Of a DNA stretch of 64,000 nt, positions 28,555 through 37,940 are shown one piece after another. The position numbers and the translations under genes are program-made. The stretch spans positions 62,001-126,000 of the forward strand of contig NZ_MTQD01000002.1 in NCBI RefSeq assembly GCF_001974875.1. Direction: 5' to 3'. The notes beneath the pieces were generated by a model, which was given only the letters and a program-made list of their open reading frames with translations, was not told the origin of the DNA and made no database searches. Numbering within the stretch: the stretch's first letter is position 1; the number at the start of each line of letters is the position of its first letter. The stretch is from Pseudoalteromonas sp. EB27. Lineage in GTDB: Bacteria > Pseudomonadota > Gammaproteobacteria > Enterobacterales > Alteromonadaceae.

Positions 28555-31500
28555 TAATGGCTAACCTTTTTTTCGAAATCTGCAATCATTGCAGTGACCA
28601 TTTTTAAGCGTTCGCGAGCGTTAGCTTCACTAATTGCAAAGCGCAATTTATTTGCGCCATCCATTTTGTACACCTTAGGCGCACTTTGTATCAAACCAAT
28701 GATGAAGCTAGGGTTAACCTTGGTATCTTGGCTAAATTCAAAATAACCACCTTTTGGGTTTGCTTCAATTTTTGTTATACCCAAATTACTGGCCTGCATT
28801 TTAAGCTGCTGCAAGCTGAACAAGTTTTTGGCTGCATCTGGCAGTAAACCAAAACGGTCTATAAGTTCTACCTGTAATTCGTCCATGTCGTCAAGGTTAG
28901 CACAACTTGCAACGCGCTTGTACATGCCTAAACGTGCATTTACATCGTGTATGTAGTCATCAGGTAATAGGGCAGCTAGTTTTAAATCTACTTCGGTTTG
29001 TTTTTGAAGTAGGTTTTCAAGCGTTGGCTCTTTACCTTCACGTAGTGCATTTACGGCCTGCTCGAGCATTTCCATATACAAACTAAAGCCTATAGTTTGC
29101 ATTTGACCTGATTGATCGTCGCCAAGTAACTCACCGGCGCCACGAATTTCTAAATCGTGTGTAGCGAGGGCAAAACCCGCGCCTAAATCTTCCAACGATT
29201 CGATTGCTTGTAAGCGTTTACTCGCGTCTTTAGAAAGTGCTTTGGGGTCACCTGTGAGTAAATAGGCATACGCTTGGTGATGGCTTCGGCCAACTCGTCC
29301 ACGTAATTGGTGTAATTGCGCAAGGCCAAGTTTATCAGCTCTATCCATAATAATGGTGTTGGCTGTAGGCACATCAATACCCGTTTCGATAATCGTAGTA
29401 CATACAAGCACGTTGTATTTTTGATGATAAAAGTCAGTCATTATTTGCTCAAGCTCTTGCTCGCGCATTTGACCATGGGCTGAGGTTACGCTTGCTTCCG
29501 GCACCCATTCACTAATTTCTTGTGCAACACGCTCAATAGTTTCTACATTGTTATGCAAAAAGTAAACTTGGCCACCGCGTTTAATTTCTCGCAGTACGGC
29601 TTCGCGTATTAGTTCTACATCGCGTTGGCGTACAAAGGTTTTAACCGCTAAACGTTTAGCCGGTGGCGTTGCAATAATTGATAAATCGCGCATGCCGCTC
29701 ATGGCCATGTTAAGTGTACGCGGTATTGGCGTTGCAGTTAGTGTGAGTATGTCTACATCAGCGCGCAGTGCTTTAATTTTCTCTTTTTGGCGAACACCAA
29801 AGCGATGTTCTTCATCGACAATAAGTAAGCCTAAATCGTTAAACTTAATATCTTGCTGAATAAGTTTATGTGTACCAATAACTATATCGAGCTTACCGTT
29901 TGCCATTTTTTCAAGCGTATCTTTTTGCTCTTTAGTGGAGTTAAAGCGCGAAAGTACACCTACTTCAATAGGAAAATCAGCAAAACGGTCTTTAAAGTTT
30001 TCATAGTGCTGCTGAGCCAGCAAGGTGGTAGGCACTAAAATTGCCACTTGTTTATCATCGTTAACCGCTACAAAAGCAGCGCGCATGGCCACTTCTGTTT
30101 TACCAAAGCCTACGTCACCACATACTAAGCGGTCCATGGCTTGCTTTGATTGCATATCACCTAATACCGCTTCTATGGCGTTGCGCTGATCGTCAGTTTC
30201 TTCAAACGGGAAGCTATCGCTAAATTGGCGATATGCAGGGGCGTCTAGCGTAAACTTATTACCGGGTTTTGCTTGGCGCTGTGCATAAATGTCGAGTAAT
30301 TCTGCTGCTACATCGCGAACTTTTTCAGCCGCACGTTTTTTTGCTTTTTCCCATGCATCTGAGCCAAGCTTGTGCAGTGGGGCGCTAGCTTCTTCGCCGC
30401 CAGAGTAACGACTCAGCATATGCAGCGCCGATACTGGCACGTATAGTTTAGCTTCACTTGCGTAAGTAATCGTAACAAACTCAGTAACTACACCTGCAGC
30501 ATCAATTGTTTGCAAACCTTGGTAACGCCCAACACCATGATCGAGATGCACAACAGGTTGGCCTTCTTTAAGCTCGGCTAAGTTACGTATTAGTGCATCT
30601 TGGCTGGCTTCGTACTTGTGCTTACGGCGTCTGCGCTGAGATACTTTTATACCTAGCAGTTCTTGCTCGGTAATAATAGATAGGCTTGGTTTAGTGCCAA
30701 GTACGACACTTTGTTCAAGCGGGCTTACTATTAAACCTACATCACTCGCGCTTTTTGTAAATTGTTCGAGTGTTTCAAATTCTTTAAATTTTAAACCGCT
30801 TGGTTTTAAAATGCTCAGTAATGATTCGCGACGACCATCGGATTCAACACTGAGTAATATGCGGCCTTTTTTCTTTTTTTGCTCTGCTACATAATTTATA
30901 AACGCGCCATAAGGTTCATGCTGCTTATGATCAATTCGAATAGCAGGCAGCTCGCTAACGCTTAAGTTTTTATTGCCCGCTTTAGTACCAAGCTTTGCAA
31001 GCGATAAACGAATACGTGCAAAATTGCCTAAATTAGAAAACAGCTCTTCAATAGGCTGATAAAGCGCATTGGGTTCTAGTAATGGGCGAAGTGGGTCAAC
31101 TCTACGGTTCTCATAGCGTACATTTACATCGTGCCAAAAGTTATCTGCCGCGTGCTCTAAATCGCCCAGTTGCATAACGGTAGTTGTTTCTGGCAGGTAG
31201 TCAAAAATAGTCGCGAGCTTTTCAAAAAACAACGGCATGTAGTATTCAATACCGGCAGGCCAGTTACCTTTGCTTACTTGCATGTATACAGAGTCTTGCT
31301 GCGAGCTTGCACCAAATTTTTCACGGTAGCTTATTCTAAAACGTTCAATATCAGCGTCGTTAGTAGGAAATTCATGTGCTGGAAGTAGCTCAATTTTATC
31401 TACTTTTTCATCAGAACGCTGTGTTTCTACATCAAATAAGCGAATAGTGTCGAGTTCGTCATCAAAAAAGTCGAGTCTAAATGGATGCGGGCTACCCATT

Positions 31501-32027
31501 GGGTATAAGTCAACGATAGAGCCGCGTATAGCGTATTCGCCGTGCTCCATTACTTGTTGAACATTTAAATAACCAGCTTGCTCTAAGTTGTCACGAAAGT
31601 TATGTGTGTCTAGCTTGTCGCCCACTTTAAAGTTTATTGTCGAACCGTAAATAAACGAGGCCGGGGCTGTGCGCAACATTAAGGTAGATACAGGCACAAT
31701 TAACACACTTTGTTGTTCTTTTTTTAAGGTGTTTAAAGTGGCTAACCGGGCTGAAATAATATCTTGATGGGGAGAAAAGTGATCGTATGGCAGAGTTTCC
31801 CAATCAGGAAATACCATTACTGGGTTATCGGGTAATAAATATTCTAGCTCTGTTTCAAGGCGCAGTGCGCTTGGTGTATCAGGCGTAACAATCAAGACTA
31901 AGTTGTCTTGCTGTTTAACGCCTTCAGCAATGGCAATACTTAAACCACTTCCGCTTAGCTGGCCCCATTGAATTTTATCTTTATGAGATTTTACCCAAGG
32001 CAAGGCTGCCCATTGCTCAAACGCCAT
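28554..32027 (-). CDS. mfd: Transcription-repair coupling factor Mfd
   Basis: Mfd is an ATP-dependent translocase that pushes stalled RNA polymerase off DNA lesions and recruits UvrA. The 1,157 residues compare with 1,148 in E. coli. The N-terminal UvrB-homology region (MVFPDWETLPYDHFSPH) is followed by the RNA-polymerase-interacting domain (VHLDHGVGRYQGL). The RecG-like motor has Walker A GDVGFGKTEVAMRAA near residue 635 and DEEHRFGVRQKE, then TLTATPIPRTLNMAMSGMRD. The C-terminal domain begins near DYIHDVNARLGMYKR. All expected domains are intact. Confidence 0.97.
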   Translation of the reverse strand: MAFEQWAALPWVKSHKDKIQWGQLSGSGLSIAIAEGVKQQDNLVLIVTPDTPSALRLETELEYLLPDNPVMVFPDWETLPYDHFSPHQDIISARLATLNTLKKEQQSVLIVPVSTLMLRTAPASFIYGSTINFKVGDKLDTHNFRDNLEQAGYLNVQQVMEHGEYAIRGSIVDLYPMGSPHPFRLDFFDDELDTIRLFDVETQRSDEKVDKIELLPAHEFPTNDADIERFRISYREKFGASSQQDSVYMQVSKGNWPAGIEYYMPLFFEKLATIFDYLPETTTVMQLGDLEHAADNFWHDVNVRYENRRVDPLRPLLEPNALYQPIEELFSNLGNFARIRLSLAKLGTKAGNKNLSVSELPAIRIDHKQHEPYGAFINYVAEQKKKKGRILLSVESDGRRESLLSILKPSGLKFKEFETLEQFTKSASDVGLIVSPLEQSVVLGTKPSLSIITEQELLGIKVSQRRRRKHKYEASQDALIRNLAELKEGQPVVHLDHGVGRYQGLQTIDAAGVVTEFVTITYASEAKLYVPVSALHMLSRYSGGEEASAPLHKLGSDAWEKAKKRAAEKVRDVAAELLDIYAQRQAKPGNKFTLDAPAYRQFSDSFPFEETDDQRNAIEAVLGDMQSKQAMDRLVCGDVGFGKTEVAMRAAFVAVNDDKQVAILVPTTLLAQQHYENFKDRFADFPIEVGVLSRFNSTKEQKDTLEKMANGKLDIVIGTHKLIQQDIKFNDLGLLIVDEEHRFGVRQKEKIKALRADVDILTLTATPIPRTLNMAMSGMRDLSIIATPPAKRLAVKTFVRQRDVELIREAVLREIKRGGQVYFLHNNVETIERVAQEISEWVPEASVTSAHGQMREQELEQIMTDFYHQKYNVLVCTTIIETGIDVPTANTIIMDRADKLGLAQLHQLRGRVGRSHHQAYAYLLTGDPKALSKDASKRLQAIESLEDLGAGFALATHDLEIRGAGELLGDDQSGQMQTIGFSLYMEMLEQAVNALREGKEPTLENLLQKQTEVDLKLAALLPDDYIHDVNARLGMYKRVASCANLDDMDELQVELIDRFGLLPDAAKNLFSLQQLKMQASNLGITKIEANPKGGYFEFSQDTKVNPSFIIGLIQSAPKVYKMDGANKLRFAISEANARERLKMVTAMIADFEKKVSH

Positions 32028-32046
32028 TTATTACTCCATTTATAGT

Positions 32047-32069
32047 TGGCTCTTAGCAAGTAAGAGCCA
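32047..32069 (-). terminator. Stem-loop between aguB and mfd
   Basis: TGGCTCTTA (32047-32055) pairs perfectly with TAAGAGCCA (32061-32069) around a five-base loop. On the minus strand no T run follows, so it is a weak terminator or an RNA 3'-end structure for the aguAB transcript. Confidence 0.4.
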
Positions 32070-32086
32070 TCTTGAGTTAAGGTTAC

Positions 32087-32980
32087 TTAGTCTCGATATA
32101 TTTTTGTTAGGTCTTTATAGTGATCAATTCGTCGATCACGCAAGAACGGCCAAATACGTCTTACGTTTTCTGAGCGTTTTTGATCAATTTCAACCACTAA
32201 AATTTGCTCATCAGTATTATTAGCCTCTGCTAATAATTCACCTTGTGGGCCTGCAATGAACGAATTCCCCCAAAAGGCAATACCATCGCTTTGCGCACTT
32301 GGGTCACTTTCATGGCCGACACGGTTACAGCTAATTACCGGTACACCATTGGCAACAGCATGGGCACGCTGGCTAATAACCCACGCATCTTTTTGACGAG
32401 TTTGCTCAGCAATGTCGTCGTTAGGATCCCAACCGATAGCGGTAGGGTAAATTAACACTTCAGCGCCAGCCATTGCCATTAAACGTGCAGCTTCAGGAAA
32501 CCATTGATCCCAACATACTAGCACGCCTAATTTACCCACCGAGGTTTGAATAGGCTCAAACCCGATATCACCTGGGGTAAAGTAAAATTTTTCGTAAAAA
32601 CCAGGGTCATCAGGAATATGCATTTTGCGGTATTTACCCGCAATACTGCCATCTTGTTCTAATACAACTGCGGTGTTGTGATAAAGGCCCGTAGCGCGCT
32701 TTTCAAATAAAGAAGCGACAATTACAATACTTAGCTCTTTAGCAAGTTCACCTATGGCATTACTGCTAGGGCCTGGAATGGTTTCGGCTAAATCAAATAC
32801 ATCAACATTTTCGGTTTGACAAAAATAGAGGCTTCGGTGTAGCTCTTGAAGTACGACCAGTTTTGCACCTTTTTGAGCTGCTTCACGAATGGCACTTATT
32901 GATTTTTCCATATTGTGCTGAGCGTTATCGGTATTGCTTTGTTGCACTAATGCAACGGTTAATTTTGCAGGGCTTGTCAT
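32087..32980 (-). CDS. aguB: N-carbamoylputrescine amidase
   Basis: This nitrilase-family enzyme converts N-carbamoylputrescine to putrescine, ammonia and carbon dioxide. The 297 residues carry the catalytic triad E46 (LQELHRS), K119 (GKYRKMHIP) and C156 (VLVCWDQWFPEAA). FYEKFYFTPGD and the C-terminal WPFLRDRRIDHY are diagnostic. It overlaps aguA by four bases, so both enzymes of the agmatine route are made together. Confidence 0.95.
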   Translation of the reverse strand: MTSPAKLTVALVQQSNTDNAQHNMEKSISAIREAAQKGAKLVVLQELHRSLYFCQTENVDVFDLAETIPGPSSNAIGELAKELSIVIVASLFEKRATGLYHNTAVVLEQDGSIAGKYRKMHIPDDPGFYEKFYFTPGDIGFEPIQTSVGKLGVLVCWDQWFPEAARLMAMAGAEVLIYPTAIGWDPNDDIAEQTRQKDAWVISQRAHAVANGVPVISCNRVGHESDPSAQSDGIAFWGNSFIAGPQGELLAEANNTDEQILVVEIDQKRSENVRRIWPFLRDRRIDHYKDLTKIYRD

Positions 32981-34032
32981 TGTGCTGCTCCAGCTAAAAA
33001 TCCACGAGGTAATTGCATTGTAATACAGTGCAGGCTGCCAAATTGTTCAATTATTGGTTGGCAATTAACGCCAATAATAGTGTGTTGTGGGTATGCTTTT
33101 TGAACTTGAGCAAGAGCACGTTCATCATTGGCATCATTATACGTTGGCACAAGCACAGCATTATTAATAATTAAGTAGTTAGCGTAGGTAGCCGGTAAGC
33201 GTGTTTGCTCATCGTCATAAGCGGCTTTTGGCCACGGTAACTCAATTAAGTTATATGGGGTGTTATCGGCAGTTTTAAAGGTTTTTAGTTGTTTTTCCAT
33301 TGCATCAAGCGCGCTAAAGTGCTCATCAGTTTTATCATCACACTGCACATATACAAGGGTATTATTTGGCGCAAAACGCACTAAAGTATCAATGTGGCTG
33401 TCGGTGTCATCACCCGCTAAATAGCCATGATCAACCCATAAAAAACGTGTTGCGCCTAAGTGATCTTTTAAAAGTACTTCTATGTCAGCAGGATTTAAAT
33501 CTGGGTTGCGGTTTTTGTTAAGCAAACATTCGCTGGTTGTTAGCAACACACCATGCTCGTTTATTTCAACACCGCCACCTTCAAGTACCATATCGAGCGC
33601 TTGATATTGGTTGTTTGTGCTACTTAGCTCTTTTACCAAAGCACGATTAATTTGATTGTCTAATGCGCTTTCAAATTTATTGCCCCAACCATTAAAAGTA
33701 AAATCATATACTTTTAGTTGCTCTGGTGAATCAATAGCGGCGCAAGTAAGTGGACCATGATCGCGAGCCCAGGTATCGTTGGTAGGTGTTACTACAAAAT
33801 GAACACGATTAAGAGAGACGTTAGCGCTATTTAGCAATGCTGTAATATGCATTTTTAGGGCACTGTTGTGCGCCACAATAACAAGCTGCTGTTGCGCTGT
33901 TATATGCTTAGCAAGCTCAATATATACAGGTTCTACACGTGCTAAATTATCAGCCCAATCGGTGTCTTTGTGAGGCCATGTAAGCATAACAGCGTCTTGC
34001 TCGGCCCATTCTGGTAAAAGTCTAAAGTTCAT
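32977..34032 (-). CDS. aguA: Agmatine deiminase
   Basis: It hydrolyses agmatine to N-carbamoylputrescine and ammonia, the step before AguB. The 351 residues start with LPEWAEQDAVMLTWPHKDTDW. The family motifs are NDTWARDHGP, the VLEGGGVEINEHG segment, DGHxDxL-like DDTDSHIDTLVRFA, and the catalytic cysteine C336 in GSLHCITMQLPRG. The arginine decarboxylase that makes agmatine is not in this window. Confidence 0.95.
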   Translation of the reverse strand: MNFRLLPEWAEQDAVMLTWPHKDTDWADNLARVEPVYIELAKHITAQQQLVIVAHNSALKMHITALLNSANVSLNRVHFVVTPTNDTWARDHGPLTCAAIDSPEQLKVYDFTFNGWGNKFESALDNQINRALVKELSSTNNQYQALDMVLEGGGVEINEHGVLLTTSECLLNKNRNPDLNPADIEVLLKDHLGATRFLWVDHGYLAGDDTDSHIDTLVRFAPNNTLVYVQCDDKTDEHFSALDAMEKQLKTFKTADNTPYNLIELPWPKAAYDDEQTRLPATYANYLIINNAVLVPTYNDANDERALAQVQKAYPQHTIIGVNCQPIIEQFGSLHCITMQLPRGFLAGAAQ

Positions 34033-34089
34033 GAATTTTATATACTAATTAAGATGACGCTAGTTTAGCATTTTACATAAAGATGTCAG

Positions 34090-34698
34090 CTAATTATCAC
34101 TGTTTAGGTCGGCCTGGTTTTGATCAAGTTCTTGACGTTTTTTAAGTTGGCGGGTTTGAGCATGTAAACTCGCTCTAACAATCAGTTCTTGGTCAGTGGT
34201 TCTAATTGCGGTAAAGAGCAGGGTGTATTGATAATGTTCGCTATCTTGTTTTTCTACTGCCACAACTTCGGTGTAACAATAAACCGCAGAGGCTTCGTGG
34301 TGCAAAAATAGTTTTGTTCTAAACGCTTGGCCAATTGAGTGTACTTCGGGTGATGTAAAGCGAATACCGCCACCGCCGTAGCTATCACATTGAATTGCAT
34401 TATCTTGCGCTTGTTCTGAGGCCAAAATATGGCTCATTATTAAATCTATTTTACGTGACTGGGCTTGTAAAAATGTAGCAAGCTCTTGTGCTATATCGCC
34501 CAAGTTACGCAGTGGGCGTAACGAGCTTTGCTCAAGTTCACTTACTTCATTTGCTAATCTAAATAGTGGGGGAATGTCGTCTTCTAGCTCAAGCTGCGAT
34601 TTAGGAACTTGTCCGTTCGATACAGCGAATAAATTCACTCTTATACTTTCATTAATTTGAAAGTACTGCTCAAACTCACCTAATCTTTCACTATTCAT
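34090..34698 (-). CDS. PilZ-like domain protein
   Basis: A 202-residue cytoplasmic protein. The first ~95 residues are helical. The C-terminal part resembles a PilZ beta-barrel, with the core segment CDSYGGGGIRF. In classical PilZ domains the c-di-GMP motif is (D/N)-x-S-x-x-G plus an upstream RxxxR; here the first position is Cys and no clear RxxxR is seen, so c-di-GMP binding is doubtful. I chose ATG 34698 because GGTGGAG lies six bases upstream; the frame extends to a GTG five codons earlier. No operon partner is evident. Confidence 0.65.
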   Translation of the reverse strand: MNSERLGEFEQYFQINESIRVNLFAVSNGQVPKSQLELEDDIPPLFRLANEVSELEQSSLRPLRNLGDIAQELATFLQAQSRKIDLIMSHILASEQAQDNAIQCDSYGGGGIRFTSPEVHSIGQAFRTKLFLHHEASAVYCYTEVVAVEKQDSEHYQYTLLFTAIRTTDQELIVRASLHAQTRQLKKRQELDQNQADLNSDN

Positions 34699-34861
34699 TA
34701 TGTTCTCCACCACGTATTTATTTAATAGTAGCGTTGTGAGTACTAAATTGCTAGCAGATAAAATAACTCATACTGGGCTAAATGCTTTGTTTACATTCAA
34801 TTTTTAACATACTGATTATGAAAATAATTACACTAAGACATATTTAGGGGTAGTTATAAAA

Positions 34862-34894
34862 AAGCGGCCAATGTCATCCTAACATTGGCCGCTT
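34862..34894 (-). terminator. Terminator after the haloacid-dehalogenase-like gene
   Basis: A perfect 13-base stem, AAGCGGCCAATGT (34862-34874) with ACATTGGCCGCTT (34882-34894), followed on the minus strand by T6. Confidence 0.95.
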
Positions 34895-34918
34895 GGGTAT
34901 TGATTCATCAGCGCATAC

Positions 34919-35686
34919 TTATTTAAGTAGAGCGGCTAATTCATGTAAATCTTTCACAACGTGATCTGGTTTTTTAGCTAATGGGTAAAGTGCTTTACCT
35001 GGGCGTGCAATGAAAGTGGTTTGTAAGCCTGCTTCTTTTGCGCCGGCAACATCCCAACCATGGGCTGCAACCATCATTGCTTCATTTGGTGCTACGTTTA
35101 GCTTTTTAAGTACCCATTCATAAGCACGTAAGTCTGGTTTGTAAATTTTAATATCTTCAATGCTGTAACGCGCATCAAAGTAAGACATTAAACCAGCGCT
35201 TTCAAACTGTGCCTTTACACCTTTGTTTGAAGAATTTGTAAGGCTTACTAACTTATAGCCCTGAGCTCTAAGTTTTGCCAGTCCTTCTTTAACATCGCTG
35301 TGTGGAGGAAGTGTTAAAAGAGGTGTAACAATAGCTGTTTTAGCTTGTTCACTAGTAATATCAATATTGTTATTTTGAGCAACCATAAGAAGTGACGCCA
35401 CCCCAATTTGCCCAAAGTCGTGATAGCTACCGCTTACTGTATCTACTAATGAATGGTGCAGCATAGTCGAAAACCAAAGTGGTAATAAATCTTCACGTCC
35501 GCCTAGTGCTTTACCAATAGAGGTACGCATTGACGTTAAATCAAGTAGGGTTTCGTTTACATCAAAAATAAGCACTTTGGGCTTTGCTTGTTCTTTTGGT
35601 TCATCAGCGACTGCATAACCAGATACAAGGCTTGTGCCTACAAGTAGTGAAAGAGTCAGTGTTTTTAACGATTTTAAAATAGACAT
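34919..35686 (-). CDS. Exported haloacid-dehalogenase type II-like protein
   Basis: A 255-residue HAD-superfamily hydrolase with a signal peptide (SLKTLTLSLLVGTSLVSGYAVA), so it should act in the periplasm. The HAD core is KVLIFDVNETLLDL (nucleophile Asp in FDVNET), SLTNSSNKG, KIYKPDLRAYEWVL (Lys) and AAHGWDVAGAKEAGL (Asp). This pattern matches L-2-haloacid dehalogenases, but NxT replaces the usual YGT, so dehalogenation of haloacids is only one possibility. Its start overlaps the stop of the peroxiredoxin-like gene by one base (TAATG), implying coupling. Confidence 0.8.
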   Translation of the reverse strand: MSILKSLKTLTLSLLVGTSLVSGYAVADEPKEQAKPKVLIFDVNETLLDLTSMRTSIGKALGGREDLLPLWFSTMLHHSLVDTVSGSYHDFGQIGVASLLMVAQNNNIDITSEQAKTAIVTPLLTLPPHSDVKEGLAKLRAQGYKLVSLTNSSNKGVKAQFESAGLMSYFDARYSIEDIKIYKPDLRAYEWVLKKLNVAPNEAMMVAAHGWDVAGAKEAGLQTTFIARPGKALYPLAKKPDHVVKDLHELAALLK

Positions 35687-36336
35687 TAGTTATTCTCCGA
35701 TTCAAGTGCTGCCATAATATCAGTAGGTTCTGCGCGTAGGGTGTAGTCTTCGTTTAAAAATGCATATGTAATAACACCTTCTTGGTTTATCACATAGGTA
35801 GCCGGTAGCGGCAATTTAAAGCTTTTATCGCCGTAGTAGTGTTCAAAATCAATACCAAATTGTGTGTATAACGCTTGAATACGTTCATCAAGTGTAAACA
35901 ATAGACCAAATTGCTCAGCTACTTTATTACTGACATCTGACAGCACATCAAATTCAAGGTCGTTTTTTTGTGCAGTTGAGAGAGTTTCATCAGGCAGTTG
36001 TGGTGATATTGCCACTAACTGAGCACTTTGAGTTTTAAATTGCGGTAAGTAGTCATTAAGTGCTTTTAGCTCTAAATTACAATATGGGCACCAGCCACCA
36101 CGATAAAAGCTAATAATTATCGGACCTTTTTTTAATAAATCCGCAAGCTCAATGTTTTCGCCGTTATGGTTGGCTAGGCTGAAGTTTTCTACCTTTTGAC
36201 CAATTTGCAACGCATTGTCTTTAATATGCTGTGCAATAAGCTCTTCGTTTGTAGTGTTCATTAATGCTAAAACGTCAGCCGGTAACTTGGCATCTTTTTG
36301 TACGTTATAGGCATCTATTTGCGCTTTTAAACTCAT
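35686..36336 (-). CDS. Peroxiredoxin-like (AhpC/TSA) protein
   Basis: A 216-residue thioredoxin-fold protein. The active site is FYRGGWCPYCNLELKAL, a CxxC in the AhpC/TSA context. The downstream DVLSDVSNKVAEQFGLLF and LPATYVINQEG segments are typical. There is no signal peptide, so it is cytoplasmic, unlike its coupled HAD neighbour. It probably reduces peroxides or acts as a thiol reductase. It is divergent from a LysR gene that probably controls both genes. Confidence 0.85.
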   Translation of the reverse strand: MSLKAQIDAYNVQKDAKLPADVLALMNTTNEELIAQHIKDNALQIGQKVENFSLANHNGENIELADLLKKGPIIISFYRGGWCPYCNLELKALNDYLPQFKTQSAQLVAISPQLPDETLSTAQKNDLEFDVLSDVSNKVAEQFGLLFTLDERIQALYTQFGIDFEHYYGDKSFKLPLPATYVINQEGVITYAFLNEDYTLRAEPTDIMAALESENN

Positions 36337-36360
36337 GATTGAACCTCAATAATTAGACTA

Positions 36361-36403
36361 TTTGCAATTATAGTGTTTTACATATTTAAATAAACATTGC
36401 AAA
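36361..36403. promoter_or_regulatory. Candidate LysR operator between divergent genes
   Basis: TTTGCAAT (36361-36368) and ATTGCAAA (36396-36403) form a perfect eight-base inverted repeat, 27 bases apart. The pair lies in the 122-base gap between the peroxiredoxin-like gene and the LysR gene. Confidence 0.45.
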
Positions 36404-36458
36404 ACTGAAAGCTTCATTCGAAAATGTTAAACATTGAAAAGTGCACAATGGCATCTTT

Positions 36459-37346
36459 ATGTATAATTTAAGCGACCTAGAAACATTTATAGCAGTAGTT
36501 GAAAATAAAGGAGTGCTTGCTGCTGCTCGCGAGCAGCGTTTATCGCCTGCAACGGTAAGCCATCGCTTAAGTAAATTGGAGCGTGAGCTTGCAACAGTAC
36601 TTGTTTTTAGAGATAGCCGACGAGTACGGTTATCTCCCGCAGGTGAAATATTTTATACGCGCGTTGGCGCTATAATTGAGGCATTGCACGACGCTGAGCA
36701 TAGTATTGGTGCACGTAGCTCATCGGTAAGTGGTTTATTACGCGTGACTATGCCCCCTTGGATTTTTTCGAAATACGTAATGCCAAGGCTTAACGAGTTA
36801 GAGCAGGCCTATCCTGAACTAAAACTTGATTTTTTAATTACGGATCATTTTGTAAATGTGGTTGATGACGCACAAGATGTGGCAATTCGTGTAGGGCAAT
36901 TAAATGATTCCGGTTTACTGTCGCGAAAAATAGTAAACAACAAACGTATACTTTGCGCAGCTCCTAGCTACATAAAAAAATATGGTATGCCTAAAAGCTT
37001 AGCTCAATTAAGCGAACACTATTGGGTTTGCCTGCCGTGGCAGCGCCAATTAAAGCTTTTTGATGAGCAGGGTAAAATACATACTTTTAATGCGAGAACA
37101 CGCTTTACCATTTCTAATTCCGATAATATGACTCAAGCAGCTATTGCGGGTCATGGCATTGCAATTAAATCAATGATAGCTATTCATGAAGATATTAAAA
37201 ATGGCATTTTAGTTGAAGTTATGCCCGGTGTAATGGCACAAGATGATGCTCCAGTTTGGTTTTTGCGTCCGCAAAATAGCTTAACTACCCGTAAAACCGA
37301 TGTGTTTTATGATTTTATGAAATCACTATTTTTGAGCTGCGAATAA
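36459..37346 (+). CDS. LysR-family transcription regulator
   Basis: A 295-residue LysR regulator. The N-terminal winged helix reads LSDLETFIAVVENKGVLAAA, then SPATVSHRLSKLERELATVL. The effector domain carries LRVTMPPWIFSKYVMPRL. ATG 36459 gives the normal start; an upstream in-frame GTG (36441) adds six residues and has no ribosome site. The position suggests that it controls the divergent peroxiredoxin/HAD pair. Its 3' end overlaps the convergent DUF2937 gene by 21 bases. Confidence 0.85.
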   Translation: MYNLSDLETFIAVVENKGVLAAAREQRLSPATVSHRLSKLERELATVLVFRDSRRVRLSPAGEIFYTRVGAIIEALHDAEHSIGARSSSVSGLLRVTMPPWIFSKYVMPRLNELEQAYPELKLDFLITDHFVNVVDDAQDVAIRVGQLNDSGLLSRKIVNNKRILCAAPSYIKKYGMPKSLAQLSEHYWVCLPWQRQLKLFDEQGKIHTFNARTRFTISNSDNMTQAAIAGHGIAIKSMIAIHEDIKNGILVEVMPGVMAQDDAPVWFLRPQNSLTTRKTDVFYDFMKSLFLSCE

Positions 37347-37841
37347 GCGCTTGAATGAGCGTTTTACTCCAGTTAACAACAAATAACCAGTAAGCTCGGC
37401 AAGTAAGGCAATTATAATGGCTGCAATAATGGCGGCTATTATAGAGTCTTTTTTTAAAATGATTTGACCTTCAAAGCGTTGCCACACTTGTTGCTTTACA
37501 TCGCTCATGCCACTGATCAATGTAAAAATATATGGAGATTGCGCAAACCTATTTACAGCGATTTGTAAATCTTGTTGTCGCGTGTAAAGTGTACTGATAT
37601 TGCTTGCACCTTTATTCACAATCCCATCATCAATATTTTTATAGTGTTTTATTAGCTTATCTAAATCATTATTAAAATACTTAGCGGCATCGTTTTTAAA
37701 TGGTGCAATGGCATTTTTAGCTTCAATTAATTGGGCTGATAATGCTTGGCCAAAATCGCTTACAAATGCAGGAATTTGCACTCCAAGTAGTAAACCGAAT
37801 GCAAAGAAGCTAAGTCGGATGTAATCTAAAAATTTACTCAT
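37326..37841 (-). CDS. DUF2937-like membrane protein
   Basis: A 171-residue protein with one N-terminal helix (YIRLSFFAFGLLLGVQIPAFV) and one C-terminal helix pair or long helix (SIIAAIIAAIIIALLAELTGYLLL). A charged helical region lies between, probably periplasmic. The layout and the QIPAFVSDFGQAL start match what I remember of DUF2937 proteins, whose role is unknown. It is convergent with the LysR gene, and their last 21 bases overlap. Confidence 0.65.
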   Translation of the reverse strand: MSKFLDYIRLSFFAFGLLLGVQIPAFVSDFGQALSAQLIEAKNAIAPFKNDAAKYFNNDLDKLIKHYKNIDDGIVNKGASNISTLYTRQQDLQIAVNRFAQSPYIFTLISGMSDVKQQVWQRFEGQIILKKDSIIAAIIAAIIIALLAELTGYLLLTGVKRSFKRLFAAQK

Positions 37842-37940
37842 TTATCTTCCTATCCATTTAAATAACCCAGAATTAACATTTGAGCTTGTTTTTATATCAA
37901 AAACTCGTAACCTGTCGGTAATAAAAATAACAACAGGTGT

